The notes beneath the pieces are model-generated. The model did not search any database and was not told where the DNA came from. It saw nothing but the letters and a program-made list of their open reading frames with translations. 64,000 nt of DNA from Fusarium oxysporum f. sp. lycopersici 4287 (lineage: Eukaryota; Ascomycota; Sordariomycetes; Hypocreales; Nectriaceae). Both the position numbers and the translations under genes were made by a program. Within the stretch, counting starts at the first letter, position 1; the number at the start of each line of letters is the position of its first letter. The stretch spans positions 3,216,366 to 3,280,365 of the forward strand of contig NC_030994.1 in assembly GCF_000149955.1 (NCBI RefSeq). The letters are read 5' to 3'. Below are positions 41,507 through 52,834 of this stretch, in pieces.

Positions 41507-43336
41507 ATGTCTGACCGACATTTCTTCAACAACCCTTCGCAGTTGGTTGACTGTGCACTTGAGTCTCTAGCTTTGACGAACCCGTCCCTCAAAGTCGACC
41601 ATGCAAATAAAATCGTGTATCAGCAAGATCCCCAGCCAGATCATGTGGCGGTCGTCTCAGGCGGCGGTTCGGGACACGAGCCTGCGTTTACTGGCCTTGT
41701 TGGCCAAGGCTTTTTGACGGCGTCAGTAGCTGGCACCATCTTCGCGTCACCGTCGATCGACCAGATCCTCAACGGCATCATCAAGTGCAGCAACAACTCG
41801 AAAGGGGTTCTAGTTATCGTTATGAACTACACCGGAGATGTGCTCAACTTTGGTGTCGCCGTAGAAAAGGCTCGCACGATGGGCATCGAGGTCGATATGG
41901 TAGTCGTCGGCGATGATGTTGGTGTTGGTCGATCTAAAGGCGGCAAGGTCGGGCGTCGAGGTATCGCAGGAACTGTTCTCGTTCAAAAGATCGCTTGCGC
42001 TTTATCTGCCCGAGGGGGGAGCCTCAAAGACGTTGCGGCAGCGGCTAGGCTAGCAGCTTCCAATGTCGCTAGCATTGGCGCCAGTCTTTCTCATGTTTAC
42101 GTCCCTGGACGTTCCGATACTTCCAGCAGCCGTCTCGAGCCCAGTAAAGGAATGGTTGAACTTGGAATGGGAATCCACAACGAAACTGGCTCGAGTTGCG
42201 AGAAAGCCGATGTTACAGAGCTTGTCGGGAAAATGTTGAGACAGCTCCTTGACACAACTGACAAGGATCGAGCATTCCTCTTCGTCAATGCCCCGATTGT
42301 GCTGGTTATCAACAATCTTGGCGGTATAAGCGTGCTCGAACTTGGCGCCATCACAGCAGTGGTGGCTAGACAGTTGGCATCCGAATTCAACATTCGTCCA
42401 GTCCGTGTCTTATCTGGTACCTTCATGACCAGTCTCAACGGTATGGGGTTTTCAATCACGATATTGAACCTTGAGGCTAATAGTAGCTACGATTTATTGG
42501 AGCTACTTGACGCTCCCGCTGAGGCAGTCGGGTGGAGTGCTCCCATCAAGTCCCAGGCATGGGACACTTGTCAAGTGACGGTCTCAACCGGCCGTGAGGC
42601 TGAACAATATGAACAAAACCGTAGAAAAGCATCCCAAATCGAGAACGCTGCCTACGCTGGTGCATATGACCCTGTCAGGGCTACGGAAGCCCTAGTGAGC
42701 GGACTGAGGAGGCTTATCAGGGCTGAACCGGAGATCACGCGATTTGACACGGTTGTAGGCGACGGCGACTGTGGAATAGGGCTTAGGAGAGGTGCTGAAG
42801 GTAAAAAAAGAAAGAACATCGATTTCAAGCGTGTTTTGATACTGATTCTTTCTATAGCAGTTCTGAAATCCATTCTGGACCAGCCTCTGGCCGGAAGTGC
42901 TGTATTGGACTTGACCACCATCTTGCCATTGGTAGAGACCTCAATGGATGGGACTTCAGGAGCTCTCTACGTCATCTTCCTCCACGCACTTCAACACGCT
43001 TTCCAGAGCAAAGGCCCGGGAGTAGCAACACCTCAGGCTTGGGGTTTAGCACTCGAGAAAAGCAGTAGAGTTCTAGCTAGATATACACCAGCACGCGTCG
43101 GTGACCGCACGGTGATTGACGCCCTCGAACCGTTTATCCAAGAACTTCTCAATACCAATAACGTGGTTCGAGCGGCAGAGGCGGCGAGGCGAGGCGCGAA
43201 TTCCACAATAGGTATGGAAGCCAGCCTGGGTCGGAGTGTCTATGTTGGTGGCACTGGGTTTCAGCAGGTCCCAGATCCTGGAGCTTGGGGTTTGAGTGAG
43301 TTTCTCGTAGGGCTTGCGGGTTTGGATGTAGACTAG
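41507..43336 (+). CDS. Dihydroxyacetone kinase (DhaK-DhaL fusion, ATP-dependent)
   Basis: The open frame is 609 codons, but an in-frame 60-nt intron at 42801-42860 (gtaaaa to tagcag, no stop, divisible by three) most likely splits it. Splicing converts RRGAEG-KKRKN... to RRGAEVLKSILDQPLAG, which fits the family, giving about 589 residues. The DhaK domain has VVSGGGSGHEPAFTG, VMNYTGDVLNFG and the substrate-binding His in ELGMGIHNETGS. The DhaL domain has DTVVGDGDCGIG, whose Asp residues bind Mg-ATP, and TSMDGTSGALY. It phosphorylates dihydroxyacetone (or glyceraldehyde) to feed glycolysis or detoxify the triose. Cytosolic. Confidence 0.92.
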   Translation: MSDRHFFNNPSQLVDCALESLALTNPSLKVDHANKIVYQQDPQPDHVAVVSGGGSGHEPAFTGLVGQGFLTASVAGTIFASPSIDQILNGIIKCSNNSKGVLVIVMNYTGDVLNFGVAVEKARTMGIEVDMVVVGDDVGVGRSKGGKVGRRGIAGTVLVQKIACALSARGGSLKDVAAAARLAASNVASIGASLSHVYVPGRSDTSSSRLEPSKGMVELGMGIHNETGSSCEKADVTELVGKMLRQLLDTTDKDRAFLFVNAPIVLVINNLGGISVLELGAITAVVARQLASEFNIRPVRVLSGTFMTSLNGMGFSITILNLEANSSYDLLELLDAPAEAVGWSAPIKSQAWDTCQVTVSTGREAEQYEQNRRKASQIENAAYAGAYDPVRATEALVSGLRRLIRAEPEITRFDTVVGDGDCGIGLRRGAEGKKRKNIDFKRVLILILSIAVLKSILDQPLAGSAVLDLTTILPLVETSMDGTSGALYVIFLHALQHAFQSKGPGVATPQAWGLALEKSSRVLARYTPARVGDRTVIDALEPFIQELLNTNNVVRAAEAARRGANSTIGMEASLGRSVYVGGTGFQQVPDPGAWGLSEFLVGLAGLDVD

Positions 43337-43663
43337 TTTCTGCCATTCTGGTAATGCGTCAATAAAAAACTCAGGTTTAGATTTCAGCCTTTTGTATAGC
43401 ACAACAAACCTCTACCTCAGCCAGAACCAGCGAGATCATATTAATAACAGTTACCAAAAGAATTGTTCAGCACGACTGAGACTGAATTGAGTTCTTGTTT
43501 GCTTTTGATATTATGTCTTAGGTTCTTAGCGGGCTAACAATCCTTGCATTATGTCCTGTCCTGCCGTACGCTCCACAGTGTCTTTCATTCATTTTTGCTG
43601 ACTGTCACAGGCCACGGGAATTATCTTTATTCCCGGCCGACCGAGGACAGTTACAGCGGGGGG
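43337..43663. other. Convergent spacer
   Basis: About 330 bp of 3' flanks. Nothing else is seen. Confidence 0.4.
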
Positions 43664-45802
43664 TCATCTGAGCGAGACTTCTTGCCATTCAAACTGGGGC
43701 TTTTCAAGCATCTCCCCGTTCATAATCCCATACACATAGCCACCTCCAACAAACTCATACGAACCACGATGCGATATACTTGGCCGTAGCACAACAGGTA
43801 ATCGGCATCCCTTGAGAATCCAGACAGAGTCACCAACGCAGGTTTCCTTTGGCAACAGAGCAAACAGGCCCTTCCCGGTTTTGTAGTAACCTAATCCTCT
43901 TGTCTTGTGTACGCGAAGGAATAGCTCTTGCAAAGTGAGGATTTCATCTTCGAACTCGGAAATAATCTTCTCCTCAATGGTCTCTTCCTCTGTGGACTCT
44001 TCTTCGGTGGTCTCTCTCTCAGTGGTTTCTCCCTCAGTGGCCTTTTCCTCAACAAGCTTCTCCCCAGTAATCTCTTCCTCAGCCGTCTCTTCCTTAGCAT
44101 CTTCGGAGAAAGCTACGCGAGGGAGAGACAATCCTATCCGGAGCATATCCTCAAACTCTTTGTCATCGGGGCTCATGGTGTCTTGTTTGTTATAATCCAT
44201 CACCACCTTCAGAGCTGCTTCGCGGACAGGATCAGCAGTCAGAGGATACAGTGTATTCGAATCGCCGTCTGATGTTTCAGTCCCAGCGAAGAAGTTGAAA
44301 GCTTCTTCAATCCAACGAGTCATCGACACAAAGTTGAAAGGATCAGAAGGTCCATTAGGCGACTTGTCTGTGATATCATCGATGTGATACCCTTGGACAA
44401 AACACTGATCAGTGTCATCTTTGCTGAAGTCTACAGACCACGTACGTGCTGGCCCCCCTGCTGCGTGCCATGCAGTACTTAAGGGAGCTCCTATCCAGAT
44501 ATGATTCAATGGTTTCGGTGCAGAAAGATCTCGTATCCAAGAAGGATATTCTTCGGCGCGACCAGGTAGACCCGCACAGAGCATGAGCTCTCCTCCCGAA
44601 TCGGTCTGCAGTGCATATTTCCAGAATCGCATCGTTATGTCCCTCATTGGGGAAGTATAGTCAGGTCGAAGACTGAGTGATTTCTCTTTGTCGTCCTCAT
44701 CAACCATGCCGAGAATACCAAAATAACGGTCCCGTGGCACAGTGCAGCCGTGGGAGCAGAAGAACACCATGCACATCGGCAAGTTTGCTTGATTCATCTC
44801 GACTCCACAAAGGAGTAGTTTGACCGTGTCGTTAAACTCACGGCCATGTGGCGTATTGAGATCGATGAGTCTACATGAACGAACAAGACACATGGCGTTG
44901 TATGAAATGAAGAGGCTTGTTAGATCCTCGTTCGTATACTTGGCTGAGTCCCATGGCCATTCAACGCCTTTGTACCATACACTACCTGCCCAGAGCTGTC
45001 CCCAAGGTATGTGTCGACGACCAACGACCATGACTACATCACGTCCAAGGACAAACTCTTGCACGACCCAAAGGCGGTGAAACCATGGCGCGGAGATGAG
45101 TTCAAGATAGCGCGCAGGCCATTCGTCTCCTTCAACATCTTCAATAGCATTTGCCTCCTCATCTGTTGGATATGGGATGCCCATGAGCTTTGCGGTTGAC
45201 TCTCCTGATAGGATCATGGAGTCGCCTTGGCCCATAACAAATCCATGACGGATGTTTCGCTTCCAGTAGCGCTCTATGGCTTCGAGTACAAGTGCGATAT
45301 TCTCCGTTTCTTCACCAATGTCGCACAGAACCCTCATGGCAGAGCTGTAGATGATGCCCATAAGAGACACTTGAACTTCCTTCTCCGCCATATCTGACTG
45401 GTTGATGCAAAGGCCGTCAGCCCAGTATAGGTGGGACTTTTCTTCATCGCGAAGTCGGCGTAGAATAGAAGCGAGTGATGCTGTTATCGGGATGGATCCT
45501 TGAGGGGTGAAGAAGGTGTCTGTGAAGGTTGACTGGCCCCAGACATAGGAGATCGCGTCAAAGCAAACATAATTCTTCGGATCTATCGGTTCTGTTGGAG
45601 CTGGAGTACCAGCTTTTTGTCGCGGGGGCAGCTCTTCGAAGCTTTCAACAATGAGCTCGCCATTGAGCTGATCTGCTTCTTGGCCGGCGTTGAGGCGCAG
45701 CAGTCTTATCTGCCCCGCGCCGAGTGGTATGTATTCATAAGGCAAATCTTCAGAGTCATTCACTGCATTCTTCGGACGTAGAACCAAGGGAGTTCCGCTC
45801 AT
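43664..45802 (-). CDS. HET-domain protein with Glu/Thr repeat insert
   Basis: The start was set at 45802 (MSGTPLVLRPKN); the upstream extension of 41 residues is not domain-like. About 712 residues, single exon. HET blocks are YEYIPLGAGQIRLLRL, FDAISYVWGQS, LYWADGLCINQSDMAEKEVQVSLM and WFHRLWVVQEFVLG. Later come RDRYFGILGMV and SWIRDLS. Towards the C-terminus (about residues 570-615) an insert of repeated EETTEE/EEKATE units interrupts the protein, encoded by imperfect 15-18-bp tandem repeats. The normal HET end module follows: ETCVGDSVWILKGCRLPVVLRP and YEFVGGGYVYGIMNGEML. Expected to act in vegetative incompatibility or a related death response; no partner NLR is present in the window. Confidence 0.88.
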   Translation of the reverse strand: MSGTPLVLRPKNAVNDSEDLPYEYIPLGAGQIRLLRLNAGQEADQLNGELIVESFEELPPRQKAGTPAPTEPIDPKNYVCFDAISYVWGQSTFTDTFFTPQGSIPITASLASILRRLRDEEKSHLYWADGLCINQSDMAEKEVQVSLMGIIYSSAMRVLCDIGEETENIALVLEAIERYWKRNIRHGFVMGQGDSMILSGESTAKLMGIPYPTDEEANAIEDVEGDEWPARYLELISAPWFHRLWVVQEFVLGRDVVMVVGRRHIPWGQLWAGSVWYKGVEWPWDSAKYTNEDLTSLFISYNAMCLVRSCRLIDLNTPHGREFNDTVKLLLCGVEMNQANLPMCMVFFCSHGCTVPRDRYFGILGMVDEDDKEKSLSLRPDYTSPMRDITMRFWKYALQTDSGGELMLCAGLPGRAEEYPSWIRDLSAPKPLNHIWIGAPLSTAWHAAGGPARTWSVDFSKDDTDQCFVQGYHIDDITDKSPNGPSDPFNFVSMTRWIEEAFNFFAGTETSDGDSNTLYPLTADPVREAALKVVMDYNKQDTMSPDDKEFEDMLRIGLSLPRVAFSEDAKEETAEEEITGEKLVEEKATEGETTERETTEEESTEEETIEEKIISEFEDEILTLQELFLRVHKTRGLGYYKTGKGLFALLPKETCVGDSVWILKGCRLPVVLRPSISHRGSYEFVGGGYVYGIMNGEMLEKPQFEWQEVSLR
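43966..44096 (-). repeat. Imperfect tandem repeat encoding Glu/Thr-rich units
   Basis: Plus-strand units of the type tcttcctcngtggtctct repeat about seven to eight times with substitutions, encoding (T/S)EE-based units in the HET protein. Unit boundaries are approximate. Confidence 0.65.
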
Positions 45803-46443
45803 TTTCACAGCAAAAAAATACAAAACTTGGTGTTTTCCAGTCTTGCGAGCCCTGATGCTAGCGCTGACGGACCATCGTGACCCCGCAGTTGGGGCAAAAG
45901 ATTCTGTGTGACCAGCCACAGCCAATTACAATTGCATCTCATGATTTGGGCCGATTGAACTTCAAAAGAGACCATCATCAATATGACTCTTGGTCCGTGA
46001 CAGGCTCAGGAATCCAACTCGCGTATTCTGGTAACGATGAGTTCCCCTTGCCATGACTAGTTCAATGAGGCTTGGGTATCTTGATTGAGCCAAGATAAGA
46101 CCAGAGGCTCTCGGCAAGACGATGATCAGTCGAGAGGATCATGTTTGATCAGCATCCACACAACGAAAGTATCGGCTGCTTTTTTAAGCACGTACGTTTG
46201 GCGGACTTAATGCAACGTGATGACGGCTGACGGGTCATGATCTTATTAATGAGGTTCAGATGATCGGATTTAAACATCGGAGTTAAGCCTCCGTGGATGG
46301 TGCATTCTCAGCATAACATGTCATGGCACGTCATAGCCAGTGCAGCTCTCGGGATGAAAGAAGTGTCATATAAACTGCTAAATCTCGGTCAACATTCCTT
46401 TGCCTCAGTCTTCAGCTCTGTCAACCAAGTGCCGGCTATTAAA
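45803..46443. other. Divergent promoter region (HET / aldo-keto reductase)
   Basis: About 640 bp. It includes a stretch of frame extending upstream of the HET start that lacks conserved sequence. No defined regulatory site is recognised. Confidence 0.4.
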
Positions 46444-47697
46444 ATGGTTAAACATCTCCCTTTCGCTGAAATCACAGTACCTTCACCTGGCTTTGGTGCC
46501 ATGGGCATTAGCCATGGCTTGGGTAATAATTTAACACTTGAGCAAGCCGAGCCAGTGCTTTTGAAAGCCCTTGAACTCGGCTGCACTTTCTGGGACACTG
46601 CCGTGAGTGTATCTTCTAGGCAGGTTGACTTGTAAAATACGTTATTCTGACAAAAGTCCTTCAGGTTGTCTACAAAGCTGGCGTAAACGAACAGCTCTTG
46701 GGAGACTTCATCAGGAAACATCAAGTTCGCGATAGGATATTCAGTAGGTTCTCAGTTCGTTCATTATCGCATGGTGTGTCTCACCCTACGTGCCAGTTGC
46801 CTCTAAATGTGGTATCGATTGCTTTGGCGACGGCTCTCTCACCAACTCCGCGTCCCACATCAAGTCATACATTGAGGGCACGATTGAGAGACTCGGGTTC
46901 ACTCCTGACCTCTACTACCTCCACCGCATCGATCCCAGTAAGTCAATTCCACTTTCAACATCTGACCCAACTAAACACTGTTGTAGAGACCCCTCTGGAG
47001 GAATCGATTAGCACTCTTGACGAACTTCGGAAGCAGGGCAAGACCAAGTATATCGGAATCTCAGAGTGTTCTGCCGCAACACTTCGAAAAGCCAATTCTA
47101 GTAAGTATTCGCCTTGCTAGGCTTGCCGACCTAACTTACATAAACCGAAGTTGCGAAGATTGATGCGTTGCAAGCTGAATATTCAGCATTTGAAACGTTG
47201 CATGAAACCGACGGCCTCATTGATGCTGCAAGAGAACTAGACATTGCCTACGTAGCTTATAGTCCCCTTGGCCATGGGTGGTTGGTAGATGACTTCCCAT
47301 ACCAGAGCCCGGATGACTTCGCAGAGAATGACTTCCGGCGTGGTTGTATGTATTCCTTCAACCAAACTGATCCGGCGGCAGGCATGACTGACATTTCACA
47401 GCACCCAAGTTCCAGGGCGAGAACTTCTATCACAATAAGAAGATCGTCGAGGAGATCAAGAAGCTTGCAGCCCGAAAAAAAGTCAAAGTGACACAGATTG
47501 CACTTGCATGGGTTGCAGCTCAGGGCTTCATTGCCATTCCGGGGACAACAAAACCTGAGCGACTGGAAGAGAACTGGGCATCACGAGATATTGAGCTTGA
47601 CGACCAAGAGAAGGGGGAGCTGAGACGGATCATAGACTCAGCAAAGCCGAAGGGCAACAGATACGGTCCTGCTCATCAGGCTATGGTGGGACATTGA
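46444..47697 (+). CDS. Aldo/keto reductase (NADPH-dependent)
   Basis: Six exons: 46444-46602, 46665-46743, 46797-46937, 46987-47100, 47151-47342 and 47402-47697; every junction restores the family sequence. The catalytic tetrad is in order: Asp in FWDTA, Tyr in VVYKAG, Lys in FIASKCG, His in LYYLHRID. The start [12 protein letters not shown] and later [30 protein letters not shown] and [14 protein letters not shown] match the AKR13/YakC-like group. No targeting signal. Substrates of this group are aldehydes and ketones of varied origin. Confidence 0.92.
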
Positions 47698-48092
47698 AAT
47701 TCATGTCTACTGAGGAACCAGAGATCCTTGCCAAATCAACACAGGCCTCAAAAAGCTTTCGGTGCTGGTTTCTCGGTGAGACTGCTCTAGCCAGAGGTAG
47801 CTGAGTATATCACAGTCACGAGGGTTGCTATTTTTATTGATTCTACTGCACTCAAGAACCAGATTGCAAATGAAAGGGCAGATCATCTTACAAGCAACTG
47901 GTTTTATCAAGTCTGCAGACTGTACATTTCACCTCACATGCCATAGACAGAGAAAGCTTGTCTGCGTATCAGGGAGAATAGTATTAACTGATAGCATATA
48001 TGTACAAAGAAAACAAACAACAGAAGATAGTACCAGCTATATGTCATGTTCTACATAACCTCCATGTACTTCTCCTCACCCAGACTCAACAC
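47698..48092. other. Convergent spacer
   Basis: About 395 bp between the aldo/keto reductase and polygalacturonase stops. Nothing else is seen. Confidence 0.4.
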
Positions 48093-49223
48093 TTAGCAAG
48101 AGGCACCAGAGGGAATTCCCTTGCACTTGGTAGAGGTCTTTCCACCAGTGACCTTGTTGTTGGTCCAGGTCCAGTTCTTGCAGTTGGCGCAAAGGATGTA
48201 GACATCAGTTCCGCTGGACTTGACAGTTCCGGTGACCTTGTTGATGGTGACGTCGGTGATGGGGACACCAGCAGTGGGGGTTCCAGTAGGAGAACCGTTC
48301 TCGTAATCCTGCTCAATGACGATACCGTACTTGGCGATGTTGGAGAGAGTGATGGTGTCGTACTTGACATCGGAAACGGAACCGGTAGCGCCAGAAACGG
48401 TCTTGATGCGGACACCGTTGTCGGAGTTGGAGATGGAAGAGTTGAGGATGCGGACAGTCTTGACGGTGTTGTCAGAGCGTCCACCAACGGATCCAATGGA
48501 GAGACCGTGGCCGCCACTGCAGTTGCCGCCGGTGAAGGTGATGTTGGTACCAGAGTTGATGGCGAGACAATCGTCCTGGTTCTTGACAACAGCTCCAGAG
48601 ATATACACGCCTGTAGAGGAGCCAACGTCGAAAGCATCGGTGTTGTGTCCACCGAGAGAGTCGCCGAGAGAGTTGTCCATGTGAACGCCATAGACGCCCA
48701 AGTTGGTGACGCTGTTGATGCTGAAGGCCTGGACAGGGGTGTTGAGAACGTTCAAGTTCTTGATGTTGGAGTTCTTGAGAGAGTGGGCACTGAAGAACTT
48801 GGGCTTCTTCTTGCCGCCGTTGCTGCCCTTGCCGTCCCACCATCTCTTACCCTCGCAGTCGATGGAGTGTCCAGCAGCTCCCTCGATGAGAAGATTGTTA
48901 CCAGTGAAGGAGATGAGAGGGCCCTCCCACTCAGCATAGCCGAAAGTGGTCTTGCCCTGGAAGATGACCTGCAAGTTTTGTTAGATTTGCATGGATAGAG
49001 ATATGAGTTAGCTCACGTGAGTGCCATCATTGAGCTTGGTCAAGTCGAGAGTGGTCTTGGCAGGAACGGCAATGTTGTTGAGGGTGATAGTAGAGCAGCC
49101 AGCCTTGTTCTTAATAGCAGTAGCAGCATCGGTAAAAGTGCAGCTGCCGGCACGAGGCTCAAGAGCTGGGGCCGCAAGTACGGAGGCGACCAGGCCGCTG
49201 AGAAGGACAGTTGAAGAGAACAT
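48093..49223 (-). CDS. Secreted endopolygalacturonase (GH28)
   Basis: Two exons: 49223-49017 and 48968-48093, with a 48-nt intron. Signal peptide [19 protein letters not shown] followed by a probable Kex2-like pro-site (LEPR). About 360 residues. The parallel beta-helix shows all GH28 signatures: [39 protein letters not shown] and [11 protein letters not shown], which hold the three catalytic Asp, the His and the RIK motif. It hydrolyses de-esterified homogalacturonan in plant cell walls. Codon use is strongly C-biased, consistent with high expression; this produces a long spurious antisense frame. It differs from the Fusarium PG1 sequence I recall, so no symbol is assigned. Confidence 0.95.
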
Positions 49224-50622
49224 GTTAATGAATGGATTGTTAAAAGAATGGAAGTTTAGAGAAAGTGTATATACGAATTGAAGTATACTGTTGAATGGAA
49301 TGCTGATGCCAAGAACAAGATAGACAATGCCAAGAGCATGCGGCTCTCTTATATGCTAAGTGCACTCCCTATATCTGAAGCGCGCATTTGAAGCTCGAAT
49401 CATGAGATGTCCGCGCATAGATGCCGTTCAGCCGTGATAGTGGCCCGTGTTTACGACATCATCGGCCTTGCATCTTGATTAGGGATCGCGAGTTTGGTTT
49501 TGGGAGGTTCGGGAATTAGATTGATGCTCCACATAGCCCCCAATCTACCGGGGTTAAGATTGAAACGCCAACCTCGACGCCACAAGAAGCTTAGTCAATT
49601 GGTGGACTGCATTTTTCCAGAGCACCTGTCAGGCTGTCATGTTTCACCATCGAGTCTGGAATCTGGACCATCTCGGATGCCCGGCACATTGAACGCATTC
49701 CAACTGTTTCTCAAACGATTTTTAAATAAGTAAAGCTGCTGCACGTTGCGTGTCCCCAATTGCACTAGCCAATATAGCTTCCCCCGAAGCTTTTCGGCAA
49801 TAAGGCACGTCGGTGATTCTTTTCATTCGTGGGTGTATTTCCCCAGATTATGTGGTCTTTACGAGCTGACACTACCTACTTCATTAGCAACGGAACGGCG
49901 AACTCTATTCTGTTTAGAATTTGACTTTACTAAGTTAACGTTGATTTTTACCTCCTTTAAGTCTAACACTAAATGTTGCACAGATTATCTTTTCCCTCTA
50001 GCTCCGATATATCAACATAGTGTGATTGGGGGCATGGCGATTTGAATGGGGGAAGCAAGCGTCTCGAACTTCTCAGAGCCCATTTGTCTCATTTTTATCG
50101 TCCAGAGGAGTATATGTGCCGGGTAATGAGACAAATTCTATGCCATCAACAGTGAGAACCCAAGCTGATAAGGCGCCCCCAATTGGAGAGGAGTCTGGGT
50201 CGGAAACCCGAAAAATGTGTCCCAGGAGTAAGTTCCAAGTACTGGGAGACACCAATCAATAGGTATCAAGTGTTGTGGTGAGCTTGCATCCCATTAACCC
50301 ATACTCTGCAAAGCCATTACAAGTTTTCATAGGACCAAACATGCCGCCATGCAGACGACCTCATTCTGATTCCTTTTCTAACCTCACTGTAGCACGCATC
50401 TTTGTATATTCAAAGGCAATCTCGTCCTTCAAATGATCATAAGAATCACTGTATTAGTTGTTGTTCGTCTCACTCCGCATTACTCAGAGAAGAAAAGGCG
50501 GATCCTTGTTATATGAGAGCTACTTTCACTTTGCCAGTATTTAGAAGCTCGTAACCTAATTCCGGTGACTCCGAGTCGCGCAGGCCCCGATTGGTGTCCA
50601 GATGGGACCAGTATACGTACAC
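49224..50622. other. 1.4-kb intergenic region
   Basis: Holds the polygalacturonase promoter. No intact gene is present. An open minus-strand stretch at 50073-50255 reads like protein (for example GGALSAWVLTVDGIEFVSL) and may be a gene remnant. The rest is featureless. Confidence 0.4.
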
Positions 50623-52044
50623 TTAAAGTCTATCTGGCCGAAGGGAAATTCTGTACTTTACGACCTCTGGATCCTCGTATTCCTCCATCCACCGAGGATC
50701 AAGAGTAATGCTCCATTGCCTCACATGGAACATATCCTGGTTATGAAGGTCTGCGAGCGACTCATAGAACTGAGTGTCCTCCTGTTTCTTTCCCGGAGTT
50801 GCCGTCCTTACCCACTTCTCCATGTTATGTTCTTTGGCGACTTCGTCATCGGCCCATATACCAAGAGGGTCTTCACTGTATCCGGCCATCTGGATCATTC
50901 TCTTATTCTCAATGGAGAAGGCATTCGTGAAAGTGAGCCACTTGCCGCGACGCGCATTTGCCCAGTAGTCAAGGAGGCCTTCTGGTGCTCGACCGTTTAT
51001 CACGGCACCAAGAGCGCGACCGAGGGGTCCCGCGTCCAAGAGGCCTGTAGTCAAGCCTAGTCCTCCAATAGGGTTGTTGCTCTACAGGTTATGAGTCAGT
51101 ACTTCAGATGATCTCGCGGAATATGGTTACAAGGGTCTCTGAGAATCAGTACGCACATGAGCTGCATCTCCCGCCAGCAAAACTCTTCCTTTCCTAAATG
51201 TCGAGGCACATCTCTGATGCGGCTTGTACTTGTTTAGCTCCACGAGCTCGTATTCGACGGGCCAGACTGGAAAGATGTGCTTGTAGTGCTCATCGATCTC
51301 GGCCCGAATCTCATCGTTTGTCATTCCCGCCTTAACACCAAAGGCACAACGCCAAAGGCCAGCGTCGTCTAGAATGCATACGACGGACCAGTGCACAGGG
51401 TCCATGATAAAGTTGGCGGTCGAAAACCCATGCTTCATGAAATCAAAGCGTACGTTGGTTGCGACGAAGTCTTCCTTGGGCCAAGAGAAGCCGTCAAATG
51501 TGATGTCGGAGAGTCTGCGGACGGCTGACCCAGCGCCGTCGGCCCCTACCAGCCAGTTGCACGTGTATCTGATCTCGAGGTTTGTATTAGTGTCTAAAGC
51601 CACGACTTCGACTGTATCTTGTCCAGCGTCGGAGTCGATTTGAATGACCTTCTGGCAGAACTTGATCTCAGCCTTGTATTTATTGAGGAGATGGTCGACC
51701 AAGATTTTGGCTAGCTTGGGTTGCGGGCAATTGAGTCCGGCAGGGAATACATCAGCATCTTGAGTCTTCGCGATAGAAGCGACCCTTTCCTTGTTCTTCC
51801 AGAAAGTCATGACATCATTGAGAACAGACTCCTTCCGGACATCGTCGAGTGTGCCAGACTCGAGCAGCTCCGCCTGTGCACAAGGCTGGTAAACAGCCGC
51901 GCGGGGAGACTGGTCAACTTGATGGTTTCTCTCTAGAACCAGTACTGGCACATTGAGTTTTGCCAAGTTTACCGCCGTAATTAGACCAACCGGACCTGCC
52001 CCAACGATTATAACGGGATGAGGTTTTGGGCTAGGGGAAAGCAT
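50623..52044 (-). CDS. FAD-dependent aromatic monooxygenase (phenol hydroxylase/TetX-like, FAD_binding_3)
   Basis: Two exons (about 52044-51155 and 51081-50623) joined at LLAGDAAH-SNNPIGGLGLTTGL. The start at 52044 places HPVIIVGAGPVGLITAVNLAKL (GxGxxG) near the N-terminus and LVLERN next. NWLVGADGAGSAVRR is the conserved DG motif that contacts FAD and NADPH. GRVLLAGDAAH is the GD motif. The C-terminus is short, without the thioredoxin-like domain of true phenol hydroxylases. About 440 residues. It likely hydroxylates an aromatic ring. It is divergently transcribed from a Zn2Cys6 regulator about 800 bp away, suggesting local control. Confidence 0.88.
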
Positions 52045-52834
52045 GATTTCGTTAATAACAAGCAAAAGTGAAAATTTTCATATAACGTAAACCCGAAGTT
52101 TAATCGGAAGAAGATGTTGTGGCAGCTGGTCCTACGATACAACAGACAATACTTGTAGGAAAGCAAGCAAGTGAAGCCTCTCCTCTTTATCCCACATACG
52201 AGAACCTCTATTTTGGCAGATCCAGGGTATTTAGAAATGGTCTGCTGAGCTGACCCCACAAAGCAAACCCGCCACCAAGACACAGGTTGCGAGGGGTAGG
52301 TAGCATTAAGAGCTCAAGACCCACCATGACAAGCATGGCACATGGGCAAGTGGAACTAGGTAAATAAGTATCTATTTCAATCTTTTGCATTATAGATACA
52401 TTTATTTTTAAAACTACTTACTCCTTCCCTTTCGCGAGATAGAGGGAGCATCTTGTCTCTTCCAAGCCATGAAACGACTCCAAGGGTGATCTCACAAGGA
52501 TGGAGTTGGGGATCGTTAGCTGCCATCGTCTTCGCTTGGCTGATTGGAAATTGAATTGTGTCAGCCTGATATATATCGTTGAGACGTCATAAGCTTTAAC
52601 TGTCAATTTACTTACTCTCTTCTTCAAGCCTATCTTACTCAAGATAAGACACTGCGCACTGACTAACTATTCTGGGATAGCTGCTGGAAAAGCGGGGTGC
52701 AGGAAAGTCACGTAGGTGATTAGCCCCCGGCCAACATTGGGGAACATGCATTCATACTCGTCGAACCCCCCTTATCTCATATTGAGCTCCCTACTTGATT
52801 CAATACGTAACCGTCAATTACAGACCTAGTGGTT
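52045..52834. other. Divergent promoter region (monooxygenase / regulator)
   Basis: About 790 bp shared by two divergent genes. A ccccggccaacattgggg inverted motif lies near 52725-52743, but no regulator site can be assigned with confidence. Confidence 0.4.

Noticed and set aside
48000..48998. 332-codon frame opposite the polygalacturonase gene
   Set aside because: It is a shadow of the biased GH28 coding sequence; the GH28 motifs are unambiguous on the minus strand.
50073..50255. 60-codon minus-strand frame as a real gene
   Set aside because: It reads like protein but lacks splice partners and a recognisable family. It is kept only as a possible remnant in the intergenic note.
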